Below are positions 56,324 to 64,000 of a DNA stretch of 64,000 nucleotides, piece after piece. This DNA comes from Candidatus Brocadia sp. GTDB taxonomy: Bacteria > Planctomycetota > Brocadiia > Brocadiales > Brocadiaceae. Position 1 is the stretch's first letter; each line of letters starts with the position of its first letter. Location of the stretch: contig SOEU01000004.1 of NCBI GenBank assembly GCA_021646415.1, positions 121,689 through 185,688 of the forward strand. The letters are read 5' to 3'. The translations under genes and the position numbers were made by a program. The notes under the pieces were generated by a model that ran no database searches, was not told where the DNA came from, and saw nothing but the letters and a program-made list of their open reading frames with translations.

Positions 56324-57238
56324 ATGACTACAACACTTACAGCATCAAAGGAACAATCGTGTCAAACACTCTTAGCTTCCGGGCACACCGCCTGTACTGG
56401 ATGTGGTGAAGCACTTGCCGCAAAGCTCGTACTGGGTGCGGCTGGTTCCAATGTAATTGTAACAGATGCCACGGGGTGTCTGGAGGTCTTTACCACACGG
56501 TTTCCTCAATCTTCATGGGAAGTTCCTTTCATCCACTCACTATTTGAAAATTCGGCTGCCGTGGCATCCGGTATCGAGGCTGCCCTGAAGGCATTGGGAA
56601 GACAGAACGAGGCAAAAGTCATTGCACAGGGTGGTGACGGCGGAACGGCCGATATTGGCCTCCAGGCACTCAGCGGTATGCTGGAAAGGGGGCACGATAT
56701 TCTTTACGTTTGTTACGATAATGAGGCGTACATGAATACCGGCGTGCAGCGTAGCGGTTTGACACCCTTCGATTGCATGACGACGACCAGCCCTTATGGA
56801 GAGTTTTCGTGGGGGAATAAACACAACAAAAAAGATATGCCCGGCATTGCTGCTGCACATAACATTCCTTATGTCGCAACGGCCTCTGTGGCATTCCCGA
56901 AAGATATTGAAAACAAGGTAAAAAAGGCACTCTCTGTAACGGGCCCAAAATATCTGCAAATCCATTCCCCGTGTCCACTGGGTTGGAGATCGAATCCCCA
57001 GATGACCATCAAGGTCGCCAAATTAGCCGTACTGACAGGCCTTTACCCCATCTTTGAGATTGAGAATGGCAAAGTAACAAAGGTAAGAAAGGTTACTACC
57101 CCAAAAACTCTGGTGGAAGAATACCTGAAGATCCAGGGCCGTTTTGCCCATCTCTTCAAGTCACCGAATGGGAAGGAAGAGATACAGAAGATCCAGGAAA
57201 TTGCGGACAGGAATATTGAGAAATACGGATTAGCTTAA
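56324..57238 (+). CDS. porB: 2-oxoacid:ferredoxin oxidoreductase beta subunit (set 2)
   Basis: 304 residues from ATG 56324, after [19 protein letters not shown], the ThDP site [24 protein letters not shown] and S-P-C-P-L-G-W. Five bases separate it from porA. It completes a four-gene porGDAB operon independent of set 1. Confidence 0.92.
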   Translation: MTTTLTASKEQSCQTLLASGHTACTGCGEALAAKLVLGAAGSNVIVTDATGCLEVFTTRFPQSSWEVPFIHSLFENSAAVASGIEAALKALGRQNEAKVIAQGGDGGTADIGLQALSGMLERGHDILYVCYDNEAYMNTGVQRSGLTPFDCMTTTSPYGEFSWGNKHNKKDMPGIAAAHNIPYVATASVAFPKDIENKVKKALSVTGPKYLQIHSPCPLGWRSNPQMTIKVAKLAVLTGLYPIFEIENGKVTKVRKVTTPKTLVEEYLKIQGRFAHLFKSPNGKEEIQKIQEIADRNIEKYGLA

Positions 57239-57303
57239 GTGGACAATTCGCCGCAGTTATCATACTGCTCCTGCGGCACCCGGAAAACCATAAAAATATT
57301 TTG

Positions 57304-57377
57304 GATGTTTCGGTGCGTCCCCACACCAAAACAAAATAACATGGAAGCGTATGTACGTTTTGGTGTGGGGACACACC
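57304..57377. repeat. Palindromic repeats of the GATGTTTCGG family
   Basis: GATGTTTCGGTGCGTCCCC followed by ACACCAAAAC at 57304, and GTTTTGGTGTGGGGACACACC near 57357, form an inverted pair related to the palindrome at 9332-9363. They lie between porB and tRNA-Arg. Confidence 0.55.
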
Positions 57378-57496
57378 TTTTTGCCCTTTACTCCAGATGA
57401 CAAATTACTTAAAAAATCAGGAATACCTTTAGTAAAGTTTAACCTTGATTTCAAATTTGCTATTGTTGTAGAATTCTAACTAAAGCTCACGATACA

Positions 57497-57573
57497 GCCC
57501 CCATAGCTCAATTGAATAGAGCGTTGGCCTCCGGAGCCAAAGGCTGCAGGTTTGAATCCTGCTGGGGGCGCCA
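57497..57573 (+). tRNA. tRNA-Arg (anticodon CCG)
   Basis: Acceptor GCCCCCA pairs with TGGGGGC, discriminator G and an encoded CCA follow. The anticodon stem is TTGGC/GCCAA with loop CTCCGGA, so it reads CGG. T arm CAGGTTTGAATCCTG. Its 3' half is duplicated at 58146, marking it as an integration site. Confidence 0.95.
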
Positions 57574-57681
57574 AGCCACACCGATTATCGATGCCTTGTT
57601 ACTCTCACCTTTTTGCAGTAGATATTAACCAAGCAGATATTGCATTTCGGGGAGATGGGACGCAGATATTTTGACCGGAAG
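57547..57681 (+). repeat. Direct repeat (tRNA-Arg 3' end plus nth 3' end), copy 1
   Basis: From CAGGTTTGAATCCTGC in the tRNA through CGATTATCGATG to TTTGACCGGAAG, this matches 58146-58281 at roughly 85% by eye. The part after the tRNA is a remnant of the 3' end of nth. The pair brackets about 0.46 kb of foreign-looking DNA. Confidence 0.8.
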
Positions 57682-57690
57682 TGAATGTAG

Positions 57691-57739
57691 ATTGGGTTAA
57701 GCCTGTCCTAAGTGCGTGAAGGGCGAAGTGAACCCAACA
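57691..57739. repeat. Partial GGGTT-type inverted repeat
   Basis: GATTGGGTTAAGCCTG and GTGAACCCAAC form a loose hairpin similar in plan to the repeat at 10525-10609. It sits inside the tRNA-flanked insertion. Confidence 0.4.
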
Positions 57740-57758
57740 AAAGAGAAACAGTATTATA

Positions 57759-57916
57759 AATAGAAAACAACGCGAAAGTGCAGCAAAATATCTTTACGAC
57801 ATAAGCAAAGGAATAGCCTTGCTTTCAGTAATCGGAAATTTGTTAAAGGAAAATGGGATATCCCGGTAATAATCATAGGAATGTTAACAACCATATCACT
57901 TTTTATTTGGGCATAA
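57759..57916 (+). pseudogene. Small DUF6722-like membrane protein, frameshifted
   Basis: The frame reads N-R-K-Q-R-E-S-A-A-K-Y-L-Y-D-I-S-K-G-I-A-L-L-S-V-I-G-N, shifts by one base near 57840, then V-K-G-K-W-D-I-P-V-I-I-I-G-M-L-T-T-I and L-F-I-W-A before TAA. A-K-Y-L-Y-D-I-S-K with V-I-G-N is typical of a family of two-helix small proteins found in accessory DNA. No clear start codon remains. Confidence 0.5.
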
Positions 57917-57938
57917 ATTTTAGAGGAAGAAATCGCTA

Positions 57939-58019
57939 ATGAGTAACCTCGCCATACTCCTGCTGATCGTCTTTATTATTTCACTAAATTGCAAAATATT
58001 TTGTGATCACAATTCATAA
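57939..58019 (+). CDS. Tiny membrane ORF (26 aa)
   Basis: GAGGAAG then ATG opens M-S-N-L-A-I-L-L-L-I-V-F-I-I-S-L-N-C and ends after 26 residues. It is a single hydrophobic helix, downstream of the broken DUF6722-like gene. Possibly its small partner; reality uncertain. Confidence 0.3.
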   Translation: MSNLAILLLIVFIISLNCKIFCDHNS

Positions 58020-58145
58020 AAACCAGCGCTTTTTATTTATATTCGTTAGTAAGTGTTAACAAAATTGTAGGTCGTAACTCACCCATATTAAAATACATAT
58101 ATCACAAAACACACACAAATCAAAGAACTCCAAAAAACTCGAAAT

Positions 58146-58281
58146 CAGGTTTGAGTCCTGCTGGGGGCGCCAAAACCACATCGATTATCGATGTCTTGTT
58201 ACTCCCACCTTTTTGCAATAGATATTGATCGGGCAGATACTACATTTTGGCGAGATAGGGACGCAGATATTTTGACCGAAG
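58146..58281 (+). repeat. Direct repeat, copy 2 (partial tRNA-Arg plus nth 3' end)
   Basis: CAGGTTTGAGTCCTGC and GGGGGCGCCA reproduce the T arm, acceptor strand and CCA of tRNA-Arg without its 5' half. The rest is the genuine 3' end of nth. This is the second boundary of the inserted DNA. Confidence 0.8.
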
Positions 58282-58832
58282 GTAACGAGGAGGTCATTGA
58301 TGGTAAGCCAGTATTTTCTGGGGAGTTTTTCACGGAGGGCAAATTCGGTTTCGTGTGGATTCTTCGTTTTAATATATCCCCATCGATTGGTAATCCGATG
58401 AACGTGGGTATCAACACAGATGCCGGGCTTTTGATACCCCAGAGTTACCACTAAATTTGCCGTCTTACGGCCAATACCATTGAGTTTCAATAATTCATCG
58501 ATTTCGTCCGGCACCTTTCCATCATATCTTTCAATTAATACCTTACAAATCTCCTTGATCTTCTTTGCCTTTATCCGGTAGAACCCCACAGGATAGATGA
58601 GTTTTTCTAACTTCTTGGTAGGAATCTTTATCATATCTCCCGGGTTGTCGGCCGCGGCAAAGAGCCGCATCGAAGCCTCACGGGTGGTCTGATCCTTTGT
58701 CCTTAGGCTTAAGAGACAGGAAATGAGGACATGGAACGGCGTCAGTTCCCTGGAAATCGTTGTAACGACGGGTTCAATAAACCGCCTGTTTTCTTGCTCA
58801 ATAATCTTTAGTATAGCATCAATATCAAACAA
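58185..58832 (-). CDS. nth: Endonuclease III
   Basis: A 215-residue HhH-GPD DNA glycosylase/AP lyase for oxidised pyrimidines. L-L-S-L-R-T-K-D-Q-T-T, the HhH L-N-G-I-G-R-K-T-A-N-L-V with the catalytic Lys, the catalytic Asp in C-V-D-T-H-V-H-R, and the cluster C-V-P-I-S-P-K-C-S-I-C-P-I-N-I-Y-C (C-x6-C-x2-C-x5-C) are intact. A copy of its 3' end sits next to tRNA-Arg (57574-57681). Confidence 0.95.
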   Translation of the reverse strand: MFDIDAILKIIEQENRRFIEPVVTTISRELTPFHVLISCLLSLRTKDQTTREASMRLFAAADNPGDMIKIPTKKLEKLIYPVGFYRIKAKKIKEICKVLIERYDGKVPDEIDELLKLNGIGRKTANLVVTLGYQKPGICVDTHVHRITNRWGYIKTKNPHETEFALREKLPRKYWLTINDLLVTFGQNICVPISPKCSICPINIYCKKVGVTRHR

Positions 58833-58854
58833 GAGTTTTTTCTCTCAATGAAAA

Positions 58855-58887
58855 CGGCAACGTATAAATCAGATTTATACGTTGCCG
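58855..58887 (-). terminator. Strong 16-bp hairpin, probable terminator
   Basis: CGGCAACGTATAAATC is followed, after one base, by its exact reverse complement. On the minus strand TTTTC follows, and on the plus strand CTCTTTTGTTTC. It lies between the aquaporin stop and the nth start, so it most likely ends the aquaporin transcript. Confidence 0.7.
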
Positions 58888-58960
58888 CTCTTTTGTTTCA
58901 AACCAGTTTCTAAATTTATTTATTGTTACCAATAAGCCTAATTTTATCTGGTCGTAATTA

Positions 58961-59647
58961 TTATTTTCTGGTCTCAGCAAAGAGTTGATCGTAAACAAAC
59001 CCCGCGACAATTCCTCCCAGGATTGGGCCAATCCACCAGACATAGTGATGGGTAAACTGCCCTGACGCGATGGCTGGACCGAACACGCGGGCTGGGTTCA
59101 TTGCACCGCCACTGATCGTACCACCAATCATTGCTCCAAAGAGTACCACGAGTCCAACTGCCACCCCGGCAAATCCCGCGGATGCCCTTCTGTCTACGAG
59201 TGTCCCGTAAATGGTAAAAACCAAAAGAAAGGTAATAATAAATTCCATCAATATCCCACGCCCAATAGAAACCCCGGGCGACAACATACATGTTCCTAAA
59301 TATACGGTCTTGAGCGCATCGGGAAACAGGGTTCTTAACGCGAGTCCTGCCAATGTTGCACCGGCAATCTGAGAGACAATGTACATAATTGCCGTATTGG
59401 GATCCATCCGTCTGCTGATCCAAAATGATATAGTCACCGCCGGATTGACATGGGAACCGGACACATAACTCGTGGCATAAATAACGGCGATTACCACTAC
59501 GCCAAATGCGATAGAAATACCTAATAGACCCAGTCCTTGCCCGCCTGCTTGCCTCAAATAAAAATCGGCGCATACAGAGCCAGCCGCTATAAACACAAGC
59601 GCAAATGTTCCAACTAACTCGGCCATATACTTTTTGTACGCTTTCAT
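58961..59647 (-). CDS. Aquaporin/MIP-family channel
   Basis: A 228-residue, six-helix channel with both NPA boxes: G-S-H-V-N-P-A-V-T-I-S-F-W and G-G-A-M-N-P-A-R-V-F-G-P. A-E-L-V-G-T-F-A-L-V-F starts helix 1. It passes water or small solutes; selectivity cannot be read with confidence. It is divergent from nifJ across about 570 bp. Confidence 0.93.
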   Translation of the reverse strand: MKAYKKYMAELVGTFALVFIAAGSVCADFYLRQAGGQGLGLLGISIAFGVVVIAVIYATSYVSGSHVNPAVTISFWISRRMDPNTAIMYIVSQIAGATLAGLALRTLFPDALKTVYLGTCMLSPGVSIGRGILMEFIITFLLVFTIYGTLVDRRASAGFAGVAVGLVVLFGAMIGGTISGGAMNPARVFGPAIASGQFTHHYVWWIGPILGGIVAGFVYDQLFAETRK

Positions 59648-60219
59648 TTCGCTTTCTCCCGTATATTTTTAACTAAATTTGCTTTTGCACTTAGCAAGAA
59701 CATTTATAGATTATATATAACCTACTAAATTAAATGCAAATACTCCAAATTATTATTTTATTATCCTCTAAATTTCCCTTTTATCTTTTAAGTAACCTCC
59801 TTTCGGATTTATAAATAGTATCTAACTATGTTAAAGACATAAATTTGTAACAAACTAACACAATCAATTAACCCTGTCAAGCAAAAAGATATATAAGACT
59901 TTATCAAAATATGCAGGTCGAATAAATTGAGACACAGATTTTATAAATACAATACCGATAAATGCTTTCTAAAATTATCAAACATCTTAATAACATAGAA
60001 AAAAATATTGGGTCAATACATTTACTCTTTACTCGACAAAATGTGAAAAATATTGTATGCTGGTTGTTATAAAAATACTAAATACCACTTAACTACAAAG
60101 ACATAAAGGGCAAGACGAATGGAATTTTAAATAAAAAAACTCTGTTAACTTTGTGGTTTAAAGTGTTACGTTGCTACGTTTTTTGGATAAATACGTTAAA
60201 TCAGCAAGGAGAATATTAT
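59648..60219. other. AT-rich divergent intergenic region
   Basis: Promoter space for the aquaporin and nifJ. It is strongly AT-rich with no ORF. The nifJ ribosome site AAGGAG lies at about 60208. I see no riboswitch or operator palindrome. Confidence 0.5.
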
Positions 60220-63200
60220 ATGAGCCGTAAGATGGTAACAGTTGATGGCTGCACGGCGTGTGCACATGTAGTGCATGCCACCAATGAAATTATTACAATT
60301 TATCCGATAACCCCTTCATCGCCCATCGCAGAGATCTGTGATGCAAAATCTGCAGCAGGACAGGTGAATATTTGGGGATCGGTACCGAAGGTAAGCCAGA
60401 TGCAGTCAGAGGCAGGGGTTGCAGGGGCAGTGCACGGGTCATTGACAACGGGCGCACTGGCAACCACTATTTCGTGCTCTCAGGGGCTCTTATTGCTTCT
60501 TCCGAACATGTACAAGATTGCCGGAGAACTTGCCCCAACGGTGTTTCACATAACCGCCCGTTCCCTGGCATGTCAGGGATTGTCTATTTTTGGTGACCAT
60601 TCTGATGTTATGGCTGCACGGTCTACCGGTTTTGCCATGTTATGCTCAAGAAATGTGCAGGAGGCAATGGATTTTGCCTTAATTGCCCAGGCTGCAACAC
60701 TTGAGTCCAGGATACCCTTCATGCACTTCTTCGATGGGTTCAGGACATCCCACGAGGTACAGAAGATTGAGGAGGTCTCTTTTGACGATATGCGGGCAAT
60801 TATAGATAATGACCTGGTCATAGCCCATCGCATGCGGGGGCTTACCCCAGATCGGCCGCATATACGCGGTACGGCACAAAACCCCGACGTATATTTCCAG
60901 GGAAGAGAAACAGTAAATAAATACTATAATGCAACACCAAATATCGTTCAGAAGGTAATGGATAAATTTGCCCAAAAAATCGGACGACAATATAAGCTCT
61001 TTGAATACTCTGGCGATCCGAACGCCGAGTGTATCATTGTGACGATGGGCTCATCAGGGGAGACGGTATTCAATACGATTCATGCCCTGAATACAAAAGG
61101 GGCAAGACTGGGGCTTGTTCAGGTAAGACTCTTTAGACCCTTTGATATCGATGCCTTTGTTAATAGTTTACCAAAGAGTGTCAAATCGATTGCCGTCCTT
61201 GACCGCACCAAGGAACCTGGTGCGATAGGTGAGCCGTTATACCTCGATGTCAGGACTGCCATAGGCGAAGCAACAGAAAGGGGGACGGCCAAGTTTACGG
61301 ATTACCCAATAATTGTTGGGGGCCGTTACGGTCTTGGTTCGAAAGATTTTACCCCGGCTATGGTAAAAGCTGTCTTTGATAATATCTCACGGAACAAGCC
61401 AAAGAACCATTTTACCATCGGCATTCATGATGATGTCACCGGTACCAGTCTTGAATATGATGAGTCCTTTAATATAGAAGGAAGTGGAGATTTTCGTGCC
61501 CTCTTTTACGGCTTGGGCGCTGACGGTACCGTTGGTGCCAATAAGAATACCATTAAGATTATAGGGTCGGAAACAGACAATTACGCACAGGGTTACTTTG
61601 TTTATGATTCTAAGAAGTCAGGTTCCACTACGGTATCCCACGTGCGATTTGGAAAAGAGAAGATATTCAAACCGTATCTCGTTTCAAAGGGGAATTTCAT
61701 TGCCTGCCATAACCCCGCTTTCCTTGAGAAGATTGACATGTTGTCCCACGCTGAGGAAGGAGCAACATTTCTGCTCACCACCTCACATAATAAGGACGAG
61801 ATCTGGGATACTTTACCGGTTGAGGTACAGGAGCATCTTATCTCCAAAAAGATGAAGTTTTATATTATTGACGCTATTTCTCTCGCTGATGAGCTTGGAC
61901 TCGGTTCAAGGATCAATATGATCATGCAGACTGCCTTCTTTGTTATTTCTGGTATTATTCCCAAAGAAGACGCTATCAAAGCGATCAAGACCGAGATTAA
62001 AAAGACTTATATAAAAAAGGGTGAGGAAGTTGTCAATATGAACTATGCTGCAGTGGATAAGGCACTGCAAAATATTGTTGAGGTGAAGATACCAGGCAGG
62101 GTTACGAGCAAGATCAGGATGCGGCCGCCTGTACCTGAAGATGCACCTGAATTTGTCAGGAAGGTAACGGCGAAAATGATTACCGACAAAGGGGATTCCC
62201 TGCCCGTTTCGGCTATACCTGCCGATGGGACCTGGCCAACGGGAACCACCCAGTATGAGAAACGAAACATAGGGGTATACATCCCGATATGGGAGCCTGA
62301 TATCTGCATACAATGCGGTCAATGCTCATTTGTCTGTCCTCACTCAACCATCAGGATAAAGGCATATGACCCATCATTGTTAAAGGACGCTCCTCCTGCA
62401 TTTAAATCCATTGATGCCATGGGTAAAGAACTCAACGGGCTTAAATTTACCGTTCAGGTAGCGCCTGAAGACTGTACTGGCTGCGGTTCCTGCGTGTACA
62501 ACTGCCCCGGGCAGAAAAAGGATGCCGAAGGGAAGAAGATTCCGGACTTTAAGGCAATCAACATGAGACTCCAGGAACCACTGCGGCATCAGGAGGCAGC
62601 GAATTATAAGTTCTTCCTCAGTCTGCCCGAAACCGATCCTGCAAAATTTAACGTAAAATCGGTAAAAGGAAGCCAGTTCGTGAAACCTCTCTTTGAGTAT
62701 TGCAGTGCGTGCCCTGGCTGTGGAGAAACCCCTTATATAAAATTGCTTACTCAGTTGTTTGGCGATCGTTTGCTTATTGCAAACGCTACGGGCTGTTCTT
62801 CTATTTACGGTGGCAATCTGCCAACAACCCCATACACAAAGGGGGCCGATGGCAGAGGACCGGCATGGTCGAATTCATTGTTTGAAGATACTGCCGAATT
62901 TGGTCTTGGCATGAGACAGACGGTGGACAAGTTTTATGCACAAGCAATTGAATTGACGGATAGGTTTTCAAAGAACCCTTCCTATTCAGATGCAAAAGAA
63001 CTCTTTGACTCACTGAAAAATGCCGATCAATCCACACAGGGGGGCATTAATGCACAGAGGGCTCGTGTTGAAGAGTTGAAAAAGAGATTGTCGCAAGATA
63101 CTTCCCCTGAGGCAAGGAGCCTCCTTTCCCTTGCCGATTACCTGGTCAAGAAATCAGTATGGGCGATTGGTGGTGACGGGTGGGGCTATGATATCGGTTA

Positions 63201-63810
63201 TGGCGGGGTAGACCATGTGCTGGCATCAGGTGAGAATATGAAACTCCTTATTATGGATACCGAGGTCTATTCGAATACCGGTGGTCAGATGTCAAAGGCG
63301 ACCCCTCTTGGAGCGATTGCACAGTTTGCGGCGGGAGGAAAGAGGACTCCCAAAAAGAATATTGGTATGATGATGGCTACCTACGGCAATGTGTATATTG
63401 CCCAGGTGGCCTTTGGGGCAAATCTCGTACAGACAATGAAGGCAATTTCTGAGGCCGATGCATACAATGGCCCTGCATTGATAGTCGCTTATTCAGTATG
63501 CATTGCGCATGGCATCGATATGAGCAGGGGAATCGAACAACAGAAAAAGGCAGTGGCTTGCGGTTACTGGCCTCTTTATCGCTATAACCCCGAACTCGAA
63601 GCCCAGGGGAAGAGCCCACTGGTCATCGACAGTAAGGAACCGACCATCTCCTTTGAGGAATATGCATACAATGAAAACCGGTACAGGGCATTGAGGGCAA
63701 GCAAACCAGAAGTTGCGGCGGCACTGGCAAAACAAGCCGAAGCTGAAATAAAGAGGAGATGGAAAATACTCAAGCATCAGGCGATGTGGTCGCCTGTTGA
63801 GAATCAGTAA
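60220..63810 (+). CDS. nifJ: Pyruvate:ferredoxin (flavodoxin) oxidoreductase, single chain
   Basis: From ATG 60220 after AAGGAG: 1,196 residues, normal for the homodimeric enzyme. Order: alpha-like domain (Y-P-I-T-P-S-S-P-I-A-E), domain II, gamma domain (Y-G-L-G-A-D-G-T-V-G-A-N-K), an insert with two 4Fe-4S sites (C-I-Q-C-G-Q-C-S-F-V-C-P and C-T-G-C-G-S-C-V-Y-N-C-P). The ThDP domain follows (C-P-G-C-G-E-T-P-Y, G-G-D-G-W-G-Y-D-I-G-Y-G-G). It interconverts pyruvate with acetyl-CoA, CO2 and reduced ferredoxin. It is the third such enzyme in the window. Confidence 0.96.
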   Translation: MSRKMVTVDGCTACAHVVHATNEIITIYPITPSSPIAEICDAKSAAGQVNIWGSVPKVSQMQSEAGVAGAVHGSLTTGALATTISCSQGLLLLLPNMYKIAGELAPTVFHITARSLACQGLSIFGDHSDVMAARSTGFAMLCSRNVQEAMDFALIAQAATLESRIPFMHFFDGFRTSHEVQKIEEVSFDDMRAIIDNDLVIAHRMRGLTPDRPHIRGTAQNPDVYFQGRETVNKYYNATPNIVQKVMDKFAQKIGRQYKLFEYSGDPNAECIIVTMGSSGETVFNTIHALNTKGARLGLVQVRLFRPFDIDAFVNSLPKSVKSIAVLDRTKEPGAIGEPLYLDVRTAIGEATERGTAKFTDYPIIVGGRYGLGSKDFTPAMVKAVFDNISRNKPKNHFTIGIHDDVTGTSLEYDESFNIEGSGDFRALFYGLGADGTVGANKNTIKIIGSETDNYAQGYFVYDSKKSGSTTVSHVRFGKEKIFKPYLVSKGNFIACHNPAFLEKIDMLSHAEEGATFLLTTSHNKDEIWDTLPVEVQEHLISKKMKFYIIDAISLADELGLGSRINMIMQTAFFVISGIIPKEDAIKAIKTEIKKTYIKKGEEVVNMNYAAVDKALQNIVEVKIPGRVTSKIRMRPPVPEDAPEFVRKVTAKMITDKGDSLPVSAIPADGTWPTGTTQYEKRNIGVYIPIWEPDICIQCGQCSFVCPHSTIRIKAYDPSLLKDAPPAFKSIDAMGKELNGLKFTVQVAPEDCTGCGSCVYNCPGQKKDAEGKKIPDFKAINMRLQEPLRHQEAANYKFFLSLPETDPAKFNVKSVKGSQFVKPLFEYCSACPGCGETPYIKLLTQLFGDRLLIANATGCSSIYGGNLPTTPYTKGADGRGPAWSNSLFEDTAEFGLGMRQTVDKFYAQAIELTDRFSKNPSYSDAKELFDSLKNADQSTQGGINAQRARVEELKKRLSQDTSPEARSLLSLADYLVKKSVWAIGGDGWGYDIGYGGVDHVLASGENMKLLIMDTEVYSNTGGQMSKATPLGAIAQFAAGGKRTPKKNIGMMMATYGNVYIAQVAFGANLVQTMKAISEADAYNGPALIVAYSVCIAHGIDMSRGIEQQKKAVACGYWPLYRYNPELEAQGKSPLVIDSKEPTISFEEYAYNENRYRALRASKPEVAAALAKQAEAEIKRRWKILKHQAMWSPVENQ

Positions 63811-63858
63811 TACCAGGAAGAAGCATGAGCGTAATAATCGTAATAATAATGATCGGGT

Positions 63859-63885
63859 GGCACGGACAAACGTACAGACTGTGCC
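63859..63885. repeat. Degenerate REP palindrome copy
   Basis: GGTGGCACGGACAAAC matches the outer part of the REP at 12295-12318, but the other arm has decayed to GACTGTGCC. It lies after nifJ. Confidence 0.45.
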
Positions 63886-64000
63886 AAATGAAACTGTTCT
63901 TTGACAAAAAAGTTTGAAAAAGAAACCCTAGCAGGCACTATTTTTCAAAAGCGAGTTGTTTCAAGCTGAAATAATATGATAAGTGACTATCGATATCACA

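Noticed and set aside
60573..60833. ORFs antisense to nifJ and other large genes
   Set aside because: They lie opposite strongly conserved coding sequence and show no family motifs or ribosome sites.
1..64000. CRISPR array or complete prophage
   Set aside because: No regularly spaced direct repeats with unique spacers and no phage structural genes were seen; repeats are palindromic and dispersed.

Overview
The window is about 43% GC bacterial chromosome with dense, mostly intact operons, several overlapping ATGA start/stop pairs and Shine-Dalgarno sequences close to AGGAGG. Metabolism looks anaerobic and autotrophic-leaning: three separate 2-oxoacid:ferredoxin oxidoreductases, an iron-sulfur subunit of the succinate dehydrogenase/fumarate reductase type, biotin and folate genes, and radical SAM enzymes. 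My best guess is a planctomycete of the Brocadiales (anammox) type. No taxonomic marker gene lies in the window, so this is inference.

Layout: bases 1-5.4 kb hold a truncated AddB-like nuclease, a cell-wall amidase and a MutY-like glycosylase. From 5.4 to 13.4 kb a porGD-porA-porB pyruvate synthase operon is split by about 5 kb of accessory DNA: a SatD/DUF3307 pair, a frameshifted TIR/deoxyribosyltransferase-like gene with a small partner ORF, a decayed VapBC module and broken REP-associated transposases with their palindromes. At 13.7 kb a secreted thioredoxin-like protein has an in-frame TGA exactly where the first Cys of CxxC belongs, with a SECIS-like hairpin behind it, which makes it a candidate selenoprotein. 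From 14.5 to 20.1 kb are housekeeping genes (ribH, a NusB-PHP fusion, ftsY, an sdhB-like gene, a LOG-like gene). From 20.2 to 27.6 kb is one long minus-strand operon: outer-membrane protein, ChrB, a small protein with an in-frame TGA, an MFS transporter and an FbpABC-like ABC importer, probably under a tandem palindromic operator.

From 27.6 to 31.2 kb lie a decayed CusBA-type efflux pair and a GC-rich foreign CorC/CNNM gene with an attC-like tail. From 31.7 to 41.6 kb are a DUF429 gene without a recognisable start codon, an M48 protease behind a c-di-GMP-I riboswitch, an HPF-cold-shock fusion, tRNA-Gly, a radical SAM protein, a GGDEF protein, a sugar dehydrogenase, a broken membrane TPR gene and a Xer recombinase. 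From 42 to 51.6 kb are pabB-pabC, a 102-bp MITE-like element, an IS110 transposon, alr, bioF, bioB and two unassigned genes.

From 52 to 57.2 kb an ECF sigma/anti-sigma pair, a cyclase-family gene and a second, contiguous porG-porD-porA-porB operon follow. tRNA-Arg at 57.5 kb is followed by a 135-bp duplication of its 3' end plus the end of nth, bracketing about 0.46 kb of inserted DNA. The window ends with nth, an aquaporin and nifJ, a single-chain pyruvate:ferredoxin oxidoreductase. The oxidoreductases would link acetyl-CoA and pyruvate to low-potential ferredoxin. The GGDEF enzyme and the riboswitch suggest local c-di-GMP control of an exported protease.
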